DNA of 64,000 bases. Source: Clostridia bacterium (lineage in GTDB: Bacteria; Bacillota; Clostridia; Peptostreptococcales; Acidaminobacteraceae). Every line of letters starts with the position of its first letter. Position 1 is the first letter of the stretch. This document shows positions 36,114 through 45,575 of this stretch, in pieces. A program made the translations under genes and the position numbers. Under the pieces are notes generated by a model. That model worked only from the letters and a program-made list of their open reading frames with translations. It was not told the origin of the DNA and made no database searches. The stretch covers positions 1 to 64,000 of the forward strand of contig JACUUV010000008.1 of NCBI GenBank assembly GCA_014859095.1, in the 5' to 3' direction.

Positions 36114-37223
36114 TTATTGCCCGTCTGCCAATCTATAGACAACCGAAGCTATGACATCCAATGTTTTGGTAAGATTGATTTTATCACAGTTGGATCTCAT
36201 GATTTCAAGCTTTGAACGGTCTTTATAAAAATCTGTGATGATATGAGTGATAAGATCCACAGTCAAATCTGCCTCTTTGACAATGACCCCCATACCGTGT
36301 TTATCCATGATTTGTGCATTATAAAGCTGATGATTGTTGGACACGTTCGGAGACGGAATGATGACTGATGGCGTCTTTGAAGCGATGATTTCATTGATGG
36401 TTGATGCTCCCGCTCTTGAGATCACCAGATCTGCCGCACTCAGATAAGTCGGCATGTCCTTGAGATAAGACATCAACTTGAAATTTTCACCCAAATCAAA
36501 TGTCCCGGATTTGATCTCTCCTTGGAGTTTGTCAAAATACCGGTTGCCTGAAACGTGAATGAATTTTATTTGTTCCATTTTATTCATTTTAACATATGCG
36601 TCAAGCATAATCTGATTGAGTTTGAGAGCACCGTTGCTCCCCCCGACAGTCAGGACCATCATTTCATTTTTTGATAATCCGAGTTTTTGTTTGGATTGCT
36701 CCCTCGATGTGACAAAATAATTCGACATGACCGGCAAACCCGTATATACAAGCTTTTCCGGATATTTGAAATGTTGCTTGGCATCATCAAAAGTCAACAT
36801 GATAACATCCGCGAATCGACTTAGAATTCTATTGGTCAAGCCCGGGTATGCATTTTGTTCGTGAATGGCGGTAGGAATGCCTCTCAGCGCACCCATAAAA
36901 ACTATCGCACCTGCGACATAACCTCCCGTGCCTACAATCACATCCGGTACATATCTTTTGATCGCTTTGTTGGCTTGATATAGGCCTCTGAACAGAGACA
37001 AGATCGCTTTAATCGTTTTTTTGCTTAACTTTTTATTAAGCGGAGCCGCATCGATTCCGAGATATGTCAAACCATTTTTGGGAACTATGTCCTTTTCCAT
37101 GCCATCTTTCGATCCGACATAAACAATTTCAATGCCCTTGTTGTCTTTCTTCAATTTTTCGGCGATTGCAAGTGCAGGATAAATATGACCTCCTGTACCG
37201 CCACCTGTCAACATAACTTTCAT
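36114..37223 (-). CDS. murG: lipid II synthase MurG
   Basis: 369 residues. The N-terminal GGGTGGHIYPALAIA and mid-protein VGGSNGALKLN are GT28 signatures. Transfers GlcNAc from UDP-GlcNAc to lipid I at the inner membrane face. It lies directly after the SEDS gene. Confidence 0.97.
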   Translation of the reverse strand: MKVMLTGGGTGGHIYPALAIAEKLKKDNKGIEIVYVGSKDGMEKDIVPKNGLTYLGIDAAPLNKKLSKKTIKAILSLFRGLYQANKAIKRYVPDVIVGTGGYVAGAIVFMGALRGIPTAIHEQNAYPGLTNRILSRFADVIMLTFDDAKQHFKYPEKLVYTGLPVMSNYFVTSREQSKQKLGLSKNEMMVLTVGGSNGALKLNQIMLDAYVKMNKMEQIKFIHVSGNRYFDKLQGEIKSGTFDLGENFKLMSYLKDMPTYLSAADLVISRAGASTINEIIASKTPSVIIPSPNVSNNHQLYNAQIMDKHGMGVIVKEADLTVDLITHIITDFYKDRSKLEIMRSNCDKINLTKTLDVIASVVYRLADGQ

Positions 37224-37235
37224 AATACACTCCGT

Positions 37236-38330
37236 TTAACGATCCTGTTTCATGGAATATTTGGATATGTTGAGCAATATGCCAACAGCACCCAACATAA
37301 TAACAATACTTGTTCCGCCATAACTTATAAAAGGAAGAGTGACTCCCGTCGCTGGCATTGATGAAGTCGCCACTGCATAATTCATAAGAATCTGAAGTCC
37401 GAACATCGCTGTAATTCCTGTTGCCAGCAGAGTGGAAAACACATCTGGAGCATTCATAGCGATTTTGACACACCTATAAATCAGAATCAGGAACAAACAA
37501 AGGAGTCCAACAGTGCCCAATAGTCCCAATTCTTCTCCTACAGTCGCCAAAATAAAATCGTTCTGTGGTTCGGGTATATAGAGTTTGTTTTGTGTGCTCA
37601 TGCCTACACCAACACCGTAAATACCTCCGGTGCCAAGCGCATAAAGGGATTGTATCACTTGCCATGATTCATCGTTCTTATACTTGAACGGATCCATAAA
37701 CGCTGTCCATCGACTCAAACGATAACTGGCTTTCATAACGAGTACCCATGCACCCATAACCCCAAGACCGATTATGGAGATTGTATATCTCCACCATATT
37801 CCCGCAACAAAAAGCATGATGGCAAGTATACCGCCAAGAATGACAGCAGTACTCATATTGGGCTGTTCCATGATTAGAAAAACCATAAGCGCAATAATAC
37901 CAATGTAAATGATCAGCACCCGTGGTTTGTTGATTTGTTTATAATTGAGTTCAAGCATAAATGCGAAGTATATGATTGCTCCAATTTTGGCAATCTCTGC
38001 TGGCATGAATCCTTGACCAGCTATATAGATCCAGCGTTGTGCATTATTGACCACAACACCTTTAAACAGAACATAAACCAAAAGGAAAAGGCTCAACAGA
38101 AAAAGTGGAATAGCCGCTTTGCGATAGATTTTATAAGGGACCATTGAAGCGACGATCATCGCAAGCACACCAAATCCGACCCACTTTAAATCATTGAAAA
38201 AAAAATGGGTTTTATCCTGCATCTTATCAATTGCATAATAGTAACTTGAACTGAACACCATAAGAATCCCGAAAGATACGAGAATCAAAGTGACTACAAA
38301 CAGTGTATAGTCCATTTTGGAATTTTTCAT
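37236..38330 (-). CDS. ftsW: SEDS-family peptidoglycan polymerase FtsW/SpoVE
   Basis: 364 residues with about ten membrane helices. The SEDS C-terminal hallmark PATGVTLPFISYGGTS is clear, and the loop before it holds the catalytic-type acidic residue region. It polymerises lipid II with the partner transpeptidase encoded upstream. The ATG at 38330 lies one base after the murD stop, with GGGGG as the binding site. Confidence 0.94.
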   Translation of the reverse strand: MKNSKMDYTLFVVTLILVSFGILMVFSSSYYYAIDKMQDKTHFFFNDLKWVGFGVLAMIVASMVPYKIYRKAAIPLFLLSLFLLVYVLFKGVVVNNAQRWIYIAGQGFMPAEIAKIGAIIYFAFMLELNYKQINKPRVLIIYIGIIALMVFLIMEQPNMSTAVILGGILAIMLFVAGIWWRYTISIIGLGVMGAWVLVMKASYRLSRWTAFMDPFKYKNDESWQVIQSLYALGTGGIYGVGVGMSTQNKLYIPEPQNDFILATVGEELGLLGTVGLLCLFLILIYRCVKIAMNAPDVFSTLLATGITAMFGLQILMNYAVATSSMPATGVTLPFISYGGTSIVIMLGAVGILLNISKYSMKQDR

Positions 38331-38331
38331 G

Positions 38332-39696
38332 TTACCCCCGATCAACTTTTAAAGCATTGACGCAAGCTTTAAAATGTTCACCTCTTTTTTCGAAATCCGC
38401 ATACATATCCCAACTGGCGCATGCAGGAGACAATAATATCGCATCTCCAGGTAAAGAATTCCTAAATGCGGCTTCAACCGCTTCCTCCATTGTATTCACA
38501 ATCACAGTATTTGTAAAATTAAATTTGTGTGCGGTTTCTTCTATAGTATATTTTGTCTCACCTAAAAGAATCAACGTCTTTATTTTATCATTGAAGACCT
38601 CAAAAATAGAACTGTAATCCGACCCCTTGAATTGACCACCTGCAATAAGATGTGTCTGGGTATTCATAGCATTGATTGCACATATTGTCGAATCAGGATT
38701 GGTCGCTTTGGAATCATTGTAAAATTTTCTATCATCAATCGTATCCACATACTCAATTCGGTGTTCAACCCCTTTGAAACTTTTCAAAGTATCAATGATC
38801 ACTTGAGGTTCCAAGCCCGATAAAGTGGCTATCAGAACCGCAGCGAGTGCATTTTCCTCATTGTGTCTACCAAAAATCAACATCTCCTCCACTTTACAAT
38901 ACGGAGTGACTTTGCCTTCGAGACGGGTTATAATCCACCCATCTTCTATGAATGCTCCTTCATCCGGTTTTTGTTTCAAACTGAAAAATGCGATTCTGCT
39001 TTTGGCCTTCTCCGCCAATGCTCTGGTAAGTGGATCATCATGATTGAGGACCAGCCAATCTTTCTCTGTTTGATTTTCGAAAATTCGCGCTTTGGCTTCA
39101 GTGTATTTTTCCATAGTTTTATGTCTGTTCAAATGATCGGGAGTCAGATTCAGTATGGCCGCTATATGGCAGTGAAAGTCAACTATTGTTTCGAGCTGAA
39201 AACTGCTGATTTCAGTTACGAACACAGTCTCCTCATCCGCTTCCAGCGCTTTGGATACTGCTGCCAGTCCTATATTGCCGACAATGAAATGCTTTTTTTC
39301 GGAATTTTTGAACATTTCCCCAGTCAGTGCTGTTGTTGTGGTCTTTCCATTGGTGCCTGTGATTCCAACAAACTTAGCGTCAGTCAGTAAATAAGCCAAT
39401 TCAAGCTCACCGATGATCTGTATCCTGTTTGCTTCAATCTGCTTCACAAATGGTATATCAAGTGGAATACCCGGACTGATCACCACAAGATCATAGGTTT
39501 TCGACAGTTCTGGATGCTCACCTAAAATCAACTCTACGACAAAGGGTCTGATTTCATCTGCAAGACTTTTAAGTGAATCTTCACTTTTTATGTCTGTCAC
39601 GGTGACATTGGCTTTCATTTCATGAAGAGCTCTTGCAGCTGCCACTCCCGAACGGGCGAGGCCAATCACCAATATATTTTTATTTTCAAATTGCAT
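38332..39696 (-). CDS. murD: UDP-N-acetylmuramoylalanine--D-glutamate ligase
   Basis: 454 residues. ATP-binding ITGTNGKTTTTAL (about residue 115) and DHLNRH are Mur-ligase motifs, and the N-terminus has a Rossmann part (VIGLARSGVAAARAL). Adds D-Glu to the cell-wall precursor. murE and murF, often neighbours, are not in this cluster. Confidence 0.97.
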   Translation of the reverse strand: MQFENKNILVIGLARSGVAAARALHEMKANVTVTDIKSEDSLKSLADEIRPFVVELILGEHPELSKTYDLVVISPGIPLDIPFVKQIEANRIQIIGELELAYLLTDAKFVGITGTNGKTTTTALTGEMFKNSEKKHFIVGNIGLAAVSKALEADEETVFVTEISSFQLETIVDFHCHIAAILNLTPDHLNRHKTMEKYTEAKARIFENQTEKDWLVLNHDDPLTRALAEKAKSRIAFFSLKQKPDEGAFIEDGWIITRLEGKVTPYCKVEEMLIFGRHNEENALAAVLIATLSGLEPQVIIDTLKSFKGVEHRIEYVDTIDDRKFYNDSKATNPDSTICAINAMNTQTHLIAGGQFKGSDYSSIFEVFNDKIKTLILLGETKYTIEETAHKFNFTNTVIVNTMEEAVEAAFRNSLPGDAILLSPACASWDMYADFEKRGEHFKACVNALKVDRG

Positions 39697-39705
39697 GTCA
39701 GCCTC

Positions 39706-40653
39706 CTATATGATGCTCAAATATGCTATGAATGCTCCTAAGGCAGTTATACCTGTAAAGACAAATACGATTTTCTTTTCGTGCCATCCTGAAAGCTCAA
39801 AATGATGATGAATGGGAGCCATTTTAAAGACACGCTTCCTGGTCTTCTTGAACACCAACACTTGTATGATCACCGACAACGTCTCAATGACGTAGATAAT
39901 CCCTACAATGAGTAGAAGAAACGGCATCTTGAGCGCAAACGCCACCGCAACCACATATCCACCCAGAGCCAAAGATCCCGTGTCACCCATAAAAACCTTA
40001 GCAGGATACCAATTATATCTCAAGTATCCGAGAAGTGCACCTGCCATAGCAAGATTGACGATGACCATGAGTTCATCGCCTTGGTGCCAGGAGACGACTG
40101 CAAAAAAAACAGATACCACAAAAGTCACACTTGCCGCCAATCCATCGATGCCATCAGTCAAATTGACCGCATTGTTGAATCCTACAGCCATGAATACCGC
40201 AAAAGGATAAAACAACAATTTAAAATCGACGTAAGTGCCGATGAAAGGCAAATGAACCTCTGTTCCTATAAGTCCGGCCAAATAAGCCACTACTATACCA
40301 ACAACAAGTTGCATAACAAGCTTTTGTTTGGCTCTTAGACCCAAGTTATGTTTTTTCACCACTTTCAAATAATCATCGATAAAACCAATTGCTCCGAAGC
40401 CAATCATGCCTACGACCACAAAAATGACCTCATAGGATTCAATATTTAGGAAAACCAAAAGCGGAGTCAAAAATGCCAACACAAATATCAGTCCACCCAT
40501 TGTCGGTGTGCCCGACTTTACAAGGTGCGCTTCAGGCCCATCCTCACGAATGGCCTGTCCAAATTTCAACTTTTTAAGCCTAGGTATGACTATTGGACCA
40601 AAAGCCAACGACGTAATGAGACTGATCATAAAATAAATCCATACTTGGTTCAT
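39706..40653 (-). CDS. mraY: phospho-MurNAc-pentapeptide transferase MraY
   Basis: 315 residues, about ten membrane helices. The family blocks GTPTMGGL, GFIDDYLK, NAVNLTDGIDGLA and MAPIHHHFELSGW are all present, with the catalytic Asp residues. Makes lipid I. Confidence 0.97.
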   Translation of the reverse strand: MNQVWIYFMISLITSLAFGPIVIPRLKKLKFGQAIREDGPEAHLVKSGTPTMGGLIFVLAFLTPLLVFLNIESYEVIFVVVGMIGFGAIGFIDDYLKVVKKHNLGLRAKQKLVMQLVVGIVVAYLAGLIGTEVHLPFIGTYVDFKLLFYPFAVFMAVGFNNAVNLTDGIDGLAASVTFVVSVFFAVVSWHQGDELMVIVNLAMAGALLGYLRYNWYPAKVFMGDTGSLALGGYVVAVAFALKMPFLLLIVGIIYVIETLSVIIQVLVFKKTRKRVFKMAPIHHHFELSGWHEKKIVFVFTGITALGAFIAYLSII

Positions 40654-40680
40654 AAAGATTTTCCTTTCAAAATGTTCTAT

Positions 40681-42624
40681 TTATTCTTCAACAGAAAGTA
40701 TGATGATGGCATTTTTTTCGACTTCGGTTCCGAACTTCGGAAATTGATCGATAATGATTACGGTCTCATCCTGAGTGTTGATGGGTACTGTAGAATACCT
40801 TAAATCAATAGTTTTAAGAGCTTTAATGGCTTCAGCCAAAGTCTTTCCTTTAAGATCCGGTACACTGACCTGACCCTTTGCTTTGACGTCGGGAATGATA
40901 TTGCTATACCTTAAAATGTCCTCTAGTATGGCTTTTACTACAGGTGCTACAACAGCACTGCCTTGCACCTCTTTTTTTGGTTCATCAATTGTGACCAGAA
41001 TTACAAATTCGGGATCTTCCATCGGAACAATCCCGACAAATGAACTGATGACCACATTGTCTTCATATTCAAACCCAACGACCTTTTTGGTCGTTCCGGA
41101 CTTGCCTCCAACTGAAATGCCTTCTATATAAGCGTTACGTCCACCACCAGTTTGTACAGCGGCTTCAAACAGTACTTTCATCTTTTCTGATGTTGCTTCT
41201 GATACAATTCTTTCTTCGAAGACAGGCTCAAAAGACTGTACCAATTCGCCCTTCTCATCATAAATCTCTTTTACCAGCTGCGGTCTCATCAATGTTCCAC
41301 CATTGACCAGCGCTGATATAACTCTGGTCATTTGTAGCATTGTAACGTTGATTCCATGACCATAGGAAAGCGTACCAAGTTCAATCGGACCGACACGTTC
41401 CAGTGGTAAAGTGATGGAATTTGCCTCACTTGGAAGATCTATGCCTGTTGTTTTTGTAAATCCGAATTTCTCAATATACTCATAAAAAGTAGTTGCTCCA
41501 ATTCTCTGTCCAATCTCGACAAAAGATGGATTACACGAATTCACAAAAGCCTCGATAAACGTCTGATCCCCGTGACTTCCAGGAAACTTCCAACAATGAA
41601 GTGGAATACCTTTGACATAGATCAAGCCTTTACAGAAGAAGTGATCATCCATTCGCACCAAATTTTCTTCAAGAGCGATTGCAGCTGTAATGGCTTTGAA
41701 AGTGGATCCAGGCTCATAGGTGTTGCTCAGAACCGTGTTTTTCCACATGCCATGCCAATAAGTCACTCTCTCGTCATCAGACATTGTCGCCCATGTTTCT
41801 GCATCCATGTCATTTCTGTACTCTCTAGGTGAGTTGAGATTGAAGTCCGGTTTTGAGCCCATCGCCAAAATTTCACCGGTTTTGGGGTTCATGACAATTG
41901 CAGAAACAGATAAAGCGTCGTTTTCAATTAAAGCGGTTTCCAAGCGTTGTTCAACAAAATATTGAATGGAATCATCAATTGTCAAAAGTATCGAATTTCC
42001 GTTTTGCGGTGCTGTGATATTCTCTTCACCATATGCGAGTTGTCTTCCATAAACATCGGTTGTCACATTATATAGACCTGGTGTTCCTTTGAGCAGATTG
42101 TTATAGAAAAGTTCAAGTCCAAGAAAACCATCGCTGTCCATGTTGACATTGCCTATCAAGTGAGAGGCCAAATTGCCATATGGATATACTCTTTTCGTAT
42201 CTTCGGTGATGGATATTCCACGAATACTTTTTCCTCTGATCAGATCCGCCTCACTTTTGGTCAGATTGGTAACCACCTTTACCATACTTGTTGACGCACT
42301 GATTATTTTGCTTGCTATAGGTTCATATTCAATATTCAACGTTTGGGAAATAAGCTCAGCCGTTTCGACAGGTTTTGTTATTTCAAACGCACTGGCCCAA
42401 ATGGAATACGTTTTGATGCTGAATGCCATTTTGTCACCATTGCGGTCCAGTATGTCGCCACGTTTCGCAGGAACTACTATATTTTTGTTTTGTTGATCTT
42501 TCGCCATCCGAGTCAACTCATCACTCCAATAGACATGAATATAAACCAGTCTTCCTACGAGTGCAGCCATTAAAATTATAATGATGGTGAAAAGAATCAA
42601 AAGTCTATTCCTGAATTTCAACAT
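40681..42624 (-). CDS. class B penicillin-binding protein, FtsI/SpoVD type, with PASTA domain
   Basis: 647 residues. An N-terminal membrane anchor, then a dimerisation domain, then the transpeptidase with the catalytic GSTFKA (SxxK), SCN and KSGTTKK motifs, and one C-terminal PASTA domain (VSVPDLKGKTLAEAIKAL). It is the transpeptidase partner of the SEDS protein in this cluster. It could be called ftsI or spoVD; absence of nearby sporulation genes favours the division role. The start at 42624 follows GGAGG. Confidence 0.95.
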   Translation of the reverse strand: MLKFRNRLLILFTIIIILMAALVGRLVYIHVYWSDELTRMAKDQQNKNIVVPAKRGDILDRNGDKMAFSIKTYSIWASAFEITKPVETAELISQTLNIEYEPIASKIISASTSMVKVVTNLTKSEADLIRGKSIRGISITEDTKRVYPYGNLASHLIGNVNMDSDGFLGLELFYNNLLKGTPGLYNVTTDVYGRQLAYGEENITAPQNGNSILLTIDDSIQYFVEQRLETALIENDALSVSAIVMNPKTGEILAMGSKPDFNLNSPREYRNDMDAETWATMSDDERVTYWHGMWKNTVLSNTYEPGSTFKAITAAIALEENLVRMDDHFFCKGLIYVKGIPLHCWKFPGSHGDQTFIEAFVNSCNPSFVEIGQRIGATTFYEYIEKFGFTKTTGIDLPSEANSITLPLERVGPIELGTLSYGHGINVTMLQMTRVISALVNGGTLMRPQLVKEIYDEKGELVQSFEPVFEERIVSEATSEKMKVLFEAAVQTGGGRNAYIEGISVGGKSGTTKKVVGFEYEDNVVISSFVGIVPMEDPEFVILVTIDEPKKEVQGSAVVAPVVKAILEDILRYSNIIPDVKAKGQVSVPDLKGKTLAEAIKALKTIDLRYSTVPINTQDETVIIIDQFPKFGTEVEKNAIIILSVEE

Positions 42625-42652
42625 GTGTTGCCTCCAAATAATCACTACTACT

Positions 42653-42680
42653 ATTATAACGCAACATTAAGATTAATCAA
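42653..42680 (-). promoter_or_regulatory. internal promoter before the penicillin-binding protein gene
   Basis: TTGATT (42680-42675) and TATAAT (42658-42653) on the minus strand, 16 bases apart, directly after the terminator that follows ftsL. Confidence 0.65.
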
Positions 42681-42692
42681 TTATTGTTGAAG

Positions 42693-42717
42693 TAAAAAAA
42701 GCCTGCTTTCGCAGGCT
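42693..42717 (-). terminator. terminator between ftsL and the penicillin-binding protein gene
   Basis: AGCCTGC (42700-42706) pairs with GCAGGCT (42711-42717) around a 4-base loop (GAAA on the minus strand), followed by seven T on the minus strand. A textbook intrinsic terminator inside the division cluster. Confidence 0.9.
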
Positions 42718-42729
42718 ATTATGATCGTG

Positions 42730-43248
42730 TCAGTTGTTGGTCTTGAACAGAGCTAAAACCAAATCATGGACAAGTTGATCCGAAGAATTGCCTGTCCCAA
42801 CTTCACTACCTTCAGCAGTTTGGAATTTAGGCGTTTCCAGTACATAGTTATAATTTGAATCAATATAAACGAGTTGCTCCTTGGATGGATACTGCATGTT
42901 CAGTTCTTCAATGGCAATTCTCTCAATGTTGTTCAGTTCAGTATGATTTTCGATTTTAGCGTTCATTTCCTCAACTTTGGCATTGAGCGATTTAATCTCA
43001 GCCTTCAAATTGAATATATCATATTTAGCCTCATTGACGAGAGAGTTTTGAAATATGATTGAACCGAATATGACCGCAAATACCAAAACAATTGCAACAG
43101 AACAAAACAAATTGACAACTTGATTAAACGCTTTCTTTTTCGCTTTTTCGCGCTCAAGTCTTTTTTTCTTTATATTCACGATTTTTTCGGATTGTGAATA
43201 ATTGAATTGTTCAATTTCATAAGCGGATGATTCGATTCTAGCCGTCAT
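42730..43248 (-). CDS. ftsL: FtsL-like division protein
   Basis: 172 residues: cytosolic basic N-terminus (about 1-45), one membrane helix (about 46-68), a coiled coil (KAEIKSLNAKVEEMNAKIEN), and an extended C-terminal tail. The size and the place between rsmH and the penicillin-binding protein gene fit FtsL; sequence similarity in this family is always low. The C-terminal tail is longer than usual. Confidence 0.82.
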   Translation of the reverse strand: MTARIESSAYEIEQFNYSQSEKIVNIKKKRLEREKAKKKAFNQVVNLFCSVAIVLVFAVIFGSIIFQNSLVNEAKYDIFNLKAEIKSLNAKVEEMNAKIENHTELNNIERIAIEELNMQYPSKEQLVYIDSNYNYVLETPKFQTAEGSEVGTGNSSDQLVHDLVLALFKTNN

Positions 43249-43265
43249 AACAACCCCTCCTGGGA

Positions 43266-44198
43266 CTATTTTTTTTCTGCAATCCTCAATTTGGCACTCC
43301 TTGCTCGAGGATTATCGCCAACTTCCCGTTCCGATGGTAATATTGGTTTTCTGGAAATGATCTTCACTTTGGGTTTGTTGTTGCATATACAAACTGGAAA
43401 TTCAGGTGGACATATGCATCCTTGCGCCAATTTCTTGAAAGTATTCTTAACTATTCTGTCTTCTAATGAATGGAATGTGATAATTGCCACACGTCCACCC
43501 TTGTTCATCACAGAAACTGCATCTTCTATAGTTTTTTCAATGATTTTGAGTTCATTGTTGACTTCTATTCTTATAGCCTGGAATGTACGCTTAGCAGGAT
43601 GTGGCCCATCCTTTCTGGCACTTGCGGGAATTGCGTTTTTTATGATATCCACCAGTTCATAAGTGGTTTCAAGAGGCTTTTCACTTCTTGCTTCCACAAT
43701 GAATTTAGCAATTCTATTTGCCCAGTTTTCTTCACCGTACTCTTTGATGATTCGAGTCAGTTCATCTTCTGAGTAGGTGTTGACAACATCATAAGCAGAA
43801 AACTCATCTTCCTGGTTCATTCGCATATCCAGTTGGCCATCATTCATATATGAGAATCCGCGTTCAGCCTCATCTAATTGATAGGATGATACACCGAGAT
43901 CCAACAAGAAGCCGTCAATTTTCTTTATATCGAGTTCTTTCAGAACTTCTATGATGTTTGAGAAATTACTGTGTACCGGGATGAATTTTTCCCCGAATAT
44001 GGCCAACCTTTTGGTTGCCGCTTCAAGAGCATCTTGATCCTGGTCGATGCCGACAACTTTGCCTCCACTTAAGAATTGGATAAGTTTAAAGGTATGTCCA
44101 CCACCACCAAGGGTGCCATCCACATAGATTCCATCAGGCTTGATGTCAAGACCTTCCATACATTCTTTTAGCAAAATGCTTACATGACCAAATTCCAT
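43266..44198 (-). CDS. rsmH: 16S rRNA m4C1402 methyltransferase RsmH
   Basis: 310 residues. The SAM site [12 protein letters not shown] and the motifs [21 protein letters not shown] and [12 protein letters not shown] are diagnostic. Follows mraZ by 12 bases in the usual order. Confidence 0.97.
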   Translation of the reverse strand: MEFGHVSILLKECMEGLDIKPDGIYVDGTLGGGGHTFKLIQFLSGGKVVGIDQDQDALEAATKRLAIFGEKFIPVHSNFSNIIEVLKELDIKKIDGFLLDLGVSSYQLDEAERGFSYMNDGQLDMRMNQEDEFSAYDVVNTYSEDELTRIIKEYGEENWANRIAKFIVEARSEKPLETTYELVDIIKNAIPASARKDGPHPAKRTFQAIRIEVNNELKIIEKTIEDAVSVMNKGGRVAIITFHSLEDRIVKNTFKKLAQGCICPPEFPVCICNNKPKVKIISRKPILPSEREVGDNPRARSAKLRIAEKK

Positions 44199-44210
44199 AA
44201 TCTACTCCTT

Positions 44211-44648
44211 TTAAAAACTGATTCCAAGTGATTCCATATCTTCAGCCAATTCATCCATGTTTGCTGTCAAGAACTCATTGTATGCTTCCCAAGATGCCGC
44301 ATCCCAAATCTCGATACGTGATCCTGTTCCGTTTACATAGACATCTTTCTCAATTTTTGCATGACTCCTTAAATTCTGTGGAATCAGGACACGCCCCTGT
44401 TTATCGAGTTCACATTCACTTGCACCTGCAAAAAAAGATCTTGCAAAGGCTCTTGCCTTGTTGTTCGAAAGTGGCAACGCTTTGAGCTTTTGCTCAAACA
44501 ATTCCCATTCACTAAGTGAGAAAACAAAAAGACAATGATCGAGTCCTTTTGTGATGTAGAACACATCACCAAGTTTATCTCTGAATTTGGATGGTATACT
44601 CAAACGATTTTTCGCATCAACTGCGTGTTTGTATTCACCGGTAAACAT
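44211..44648 (-). CDS. mraZ: transcriptional regulator MraZ
   Basis: 145 residues, two tandem SpoVT/AbrB-like halves with DAKNRLSIPSKFR and DKQGRVLIPQNLR. MraZ binds direct repeats in front of its own operon and controls the division cluster. Three such repeats are at 44690-44714. Two adjacent ATG codons are possible starts (44651 or 44648); homologues begin MF, so 44648 is preferred. Confidence 0.95.
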   Translation of the reverse strand: MFTGEYKHAVDAKNRLSIPSKFRDKLGDVFYITKGLDHCLFVFSLSEWELFEQKLKALPLSNNKARAFARSFFAGASECELDKQGRVLIPQNLRSHAKIEKDVYVNGTGSRIEIWDAASWEAYNEFLTANMDELAEDMESLGISF

Positions 44649-44689
44649 CATTCATCACCTTTTCAATCCAAATTCATGGTCTTTTATCC

Positions 44690-44714
44690 CACTTCACTAC
44701 ACTTCGCACCACTT
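44690..44714 (-). promoter_or_regulatory. MraZ box: three AAGTG direct repeats
   Basis: On the minus strand AAGTG occurs at 44714, 44704 and 44694, exactly 10 bases apart (one helical turn), as AAGTGGTGCG, AAGTGTAGTG, AAGTGGGATA. They lie just after the expected transcription start, which suits autorepression. Confidence 0.85.
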
Positions 44715-44723
44715 CTTATGCTT

Positions 44724-44752
44724 ATTGTAAACTTTTTTTAAAATTAATGCAA
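44724..44752 (-). promoter_or_regulatory. promoter of the mraZ-rsmH-ftsL operon
   Basis: TTGCAT (44752-44747) and TACAAT (44729-44724) on the minus strand, 17-base spacer. Confidence 0.75.
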
Positions 44753-44753
44753 C

Positions 44754-44782
44754 AAAAAAAGCGACTTTATATTGATAAAGTC
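44754..44782 (-). terminator. terminator of the M16-lgt operon
   Basis: GACTTTAT (44763-44770) pairs with ATAAAGTC (44775-44782), then seven T on the minus strand, immediately before the mraZ -35. Confidence 0.82.
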
Positions 44783-44820
44783 ACCTTTTCAGGTACAAAC
44801 AGTACTATGGTCCCAATAAG

Positions 44821-45564
44821 TTATTCCTTAATTTTCCACAATCCTTTTTTTCTTACTATTATAATAAAAATTATTCCGACAATTATAGAAACCAAACTGA
44901 AAACTTGAGCAATCCTAAACGGTCCAAACATCAAGCTATCTGTTCTCATTCCTTCGATGAAAAATCTTCCCACCGAGTATAAAACCAGATATTTAACAAA
45001 ATGCTCTCCGTAAAACTTTCGGTTTTTGAATGTAAACACCAAAGTTGTAAAAATTATGAGATTCCAAATGGATTCATATAAAAATGTGGGATGGACTTTC
45101 ACTCCGTCCACCATGATTCCCCAAGGCAGATCGGTAGGCCCGCCATGCGCCTCCTGATTGATGAAGTTGCCCCACCTGCCGATGGCTTGACCAAGGATGA
45201 GTGGCATTGAAACCATATCCGCCAAGTCTCCAAAATTCAGTTTCTTGTATTTGCAGACAATCCATCCGCCCAATACACCACCGATAATCCCACCATGAAT
45301 GGCGAGACCGCCTTCTCTGAATGCAAAAATCATAGAAGGATTCTGAGAGTAATAGGACCATTCAAATATGACATAATATATTCTAGCAAATATGATTGCC
45401 ATAGGTAAAACCACCATGACCAAGTCTAAGATATCGTTTTCTTTATAACCGTGTTTTTTTCCTACTTTCAGTAAAATCATGGTCCCGATCAACATTGCGG
45501 ATGCGATGATGATGCCGTACCATGCAATCTGTAGCCCAAATATTTCAAATGCGATTTTATTCAT
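44821..45564 (-). CDS. lgt: prolipoprotein diacylglyceryl transferase
   Basis: 247 residues with about seven membrane helices. Attaches diacylglycerol to the lipobox Cys of lipoproteins. Family motifs: GGLAIHGGIIGG, and the signature GQAIGRWGNFINQEAHGGPT-like block containing the essential Arg and Asn, and the C-terminal GRFFIEGMRTDSL. Last in a run with two M16 peptidases. Confidence 0.97.
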   Translation of the reverse strand: MNKIAFEIFGLQIAWYGIIIASAMLIGTMILLKVGKKHGYKENDILDLVMVVLPMAIIFARIYYVIFEWSYYSQNPSMIFAFREGGLAIHGGIIGGVLGGWIVCKYKKLNFGDLADMVSMPLILGQAIGRWGNFINQEAHGGPTDLPWGIMVDGVKVHPTFLYESIWNLIIFTTLVFTFKNRKFYGEHFVKYLVLYSVGRFFIEGMRTDSLMFGPFRIAQVFSLVSIIVGIIFIIIVRKKGLWKIKE

Positions 45565-45575
45565 TGATGCCTCCG

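Noticed and set aside
38863-39390. 175-codon open frame on the plus strand inside murD
   Set aside because: It is a shadow of the clearly coding minus strand, with no ribosome binding site and an atypical composition.
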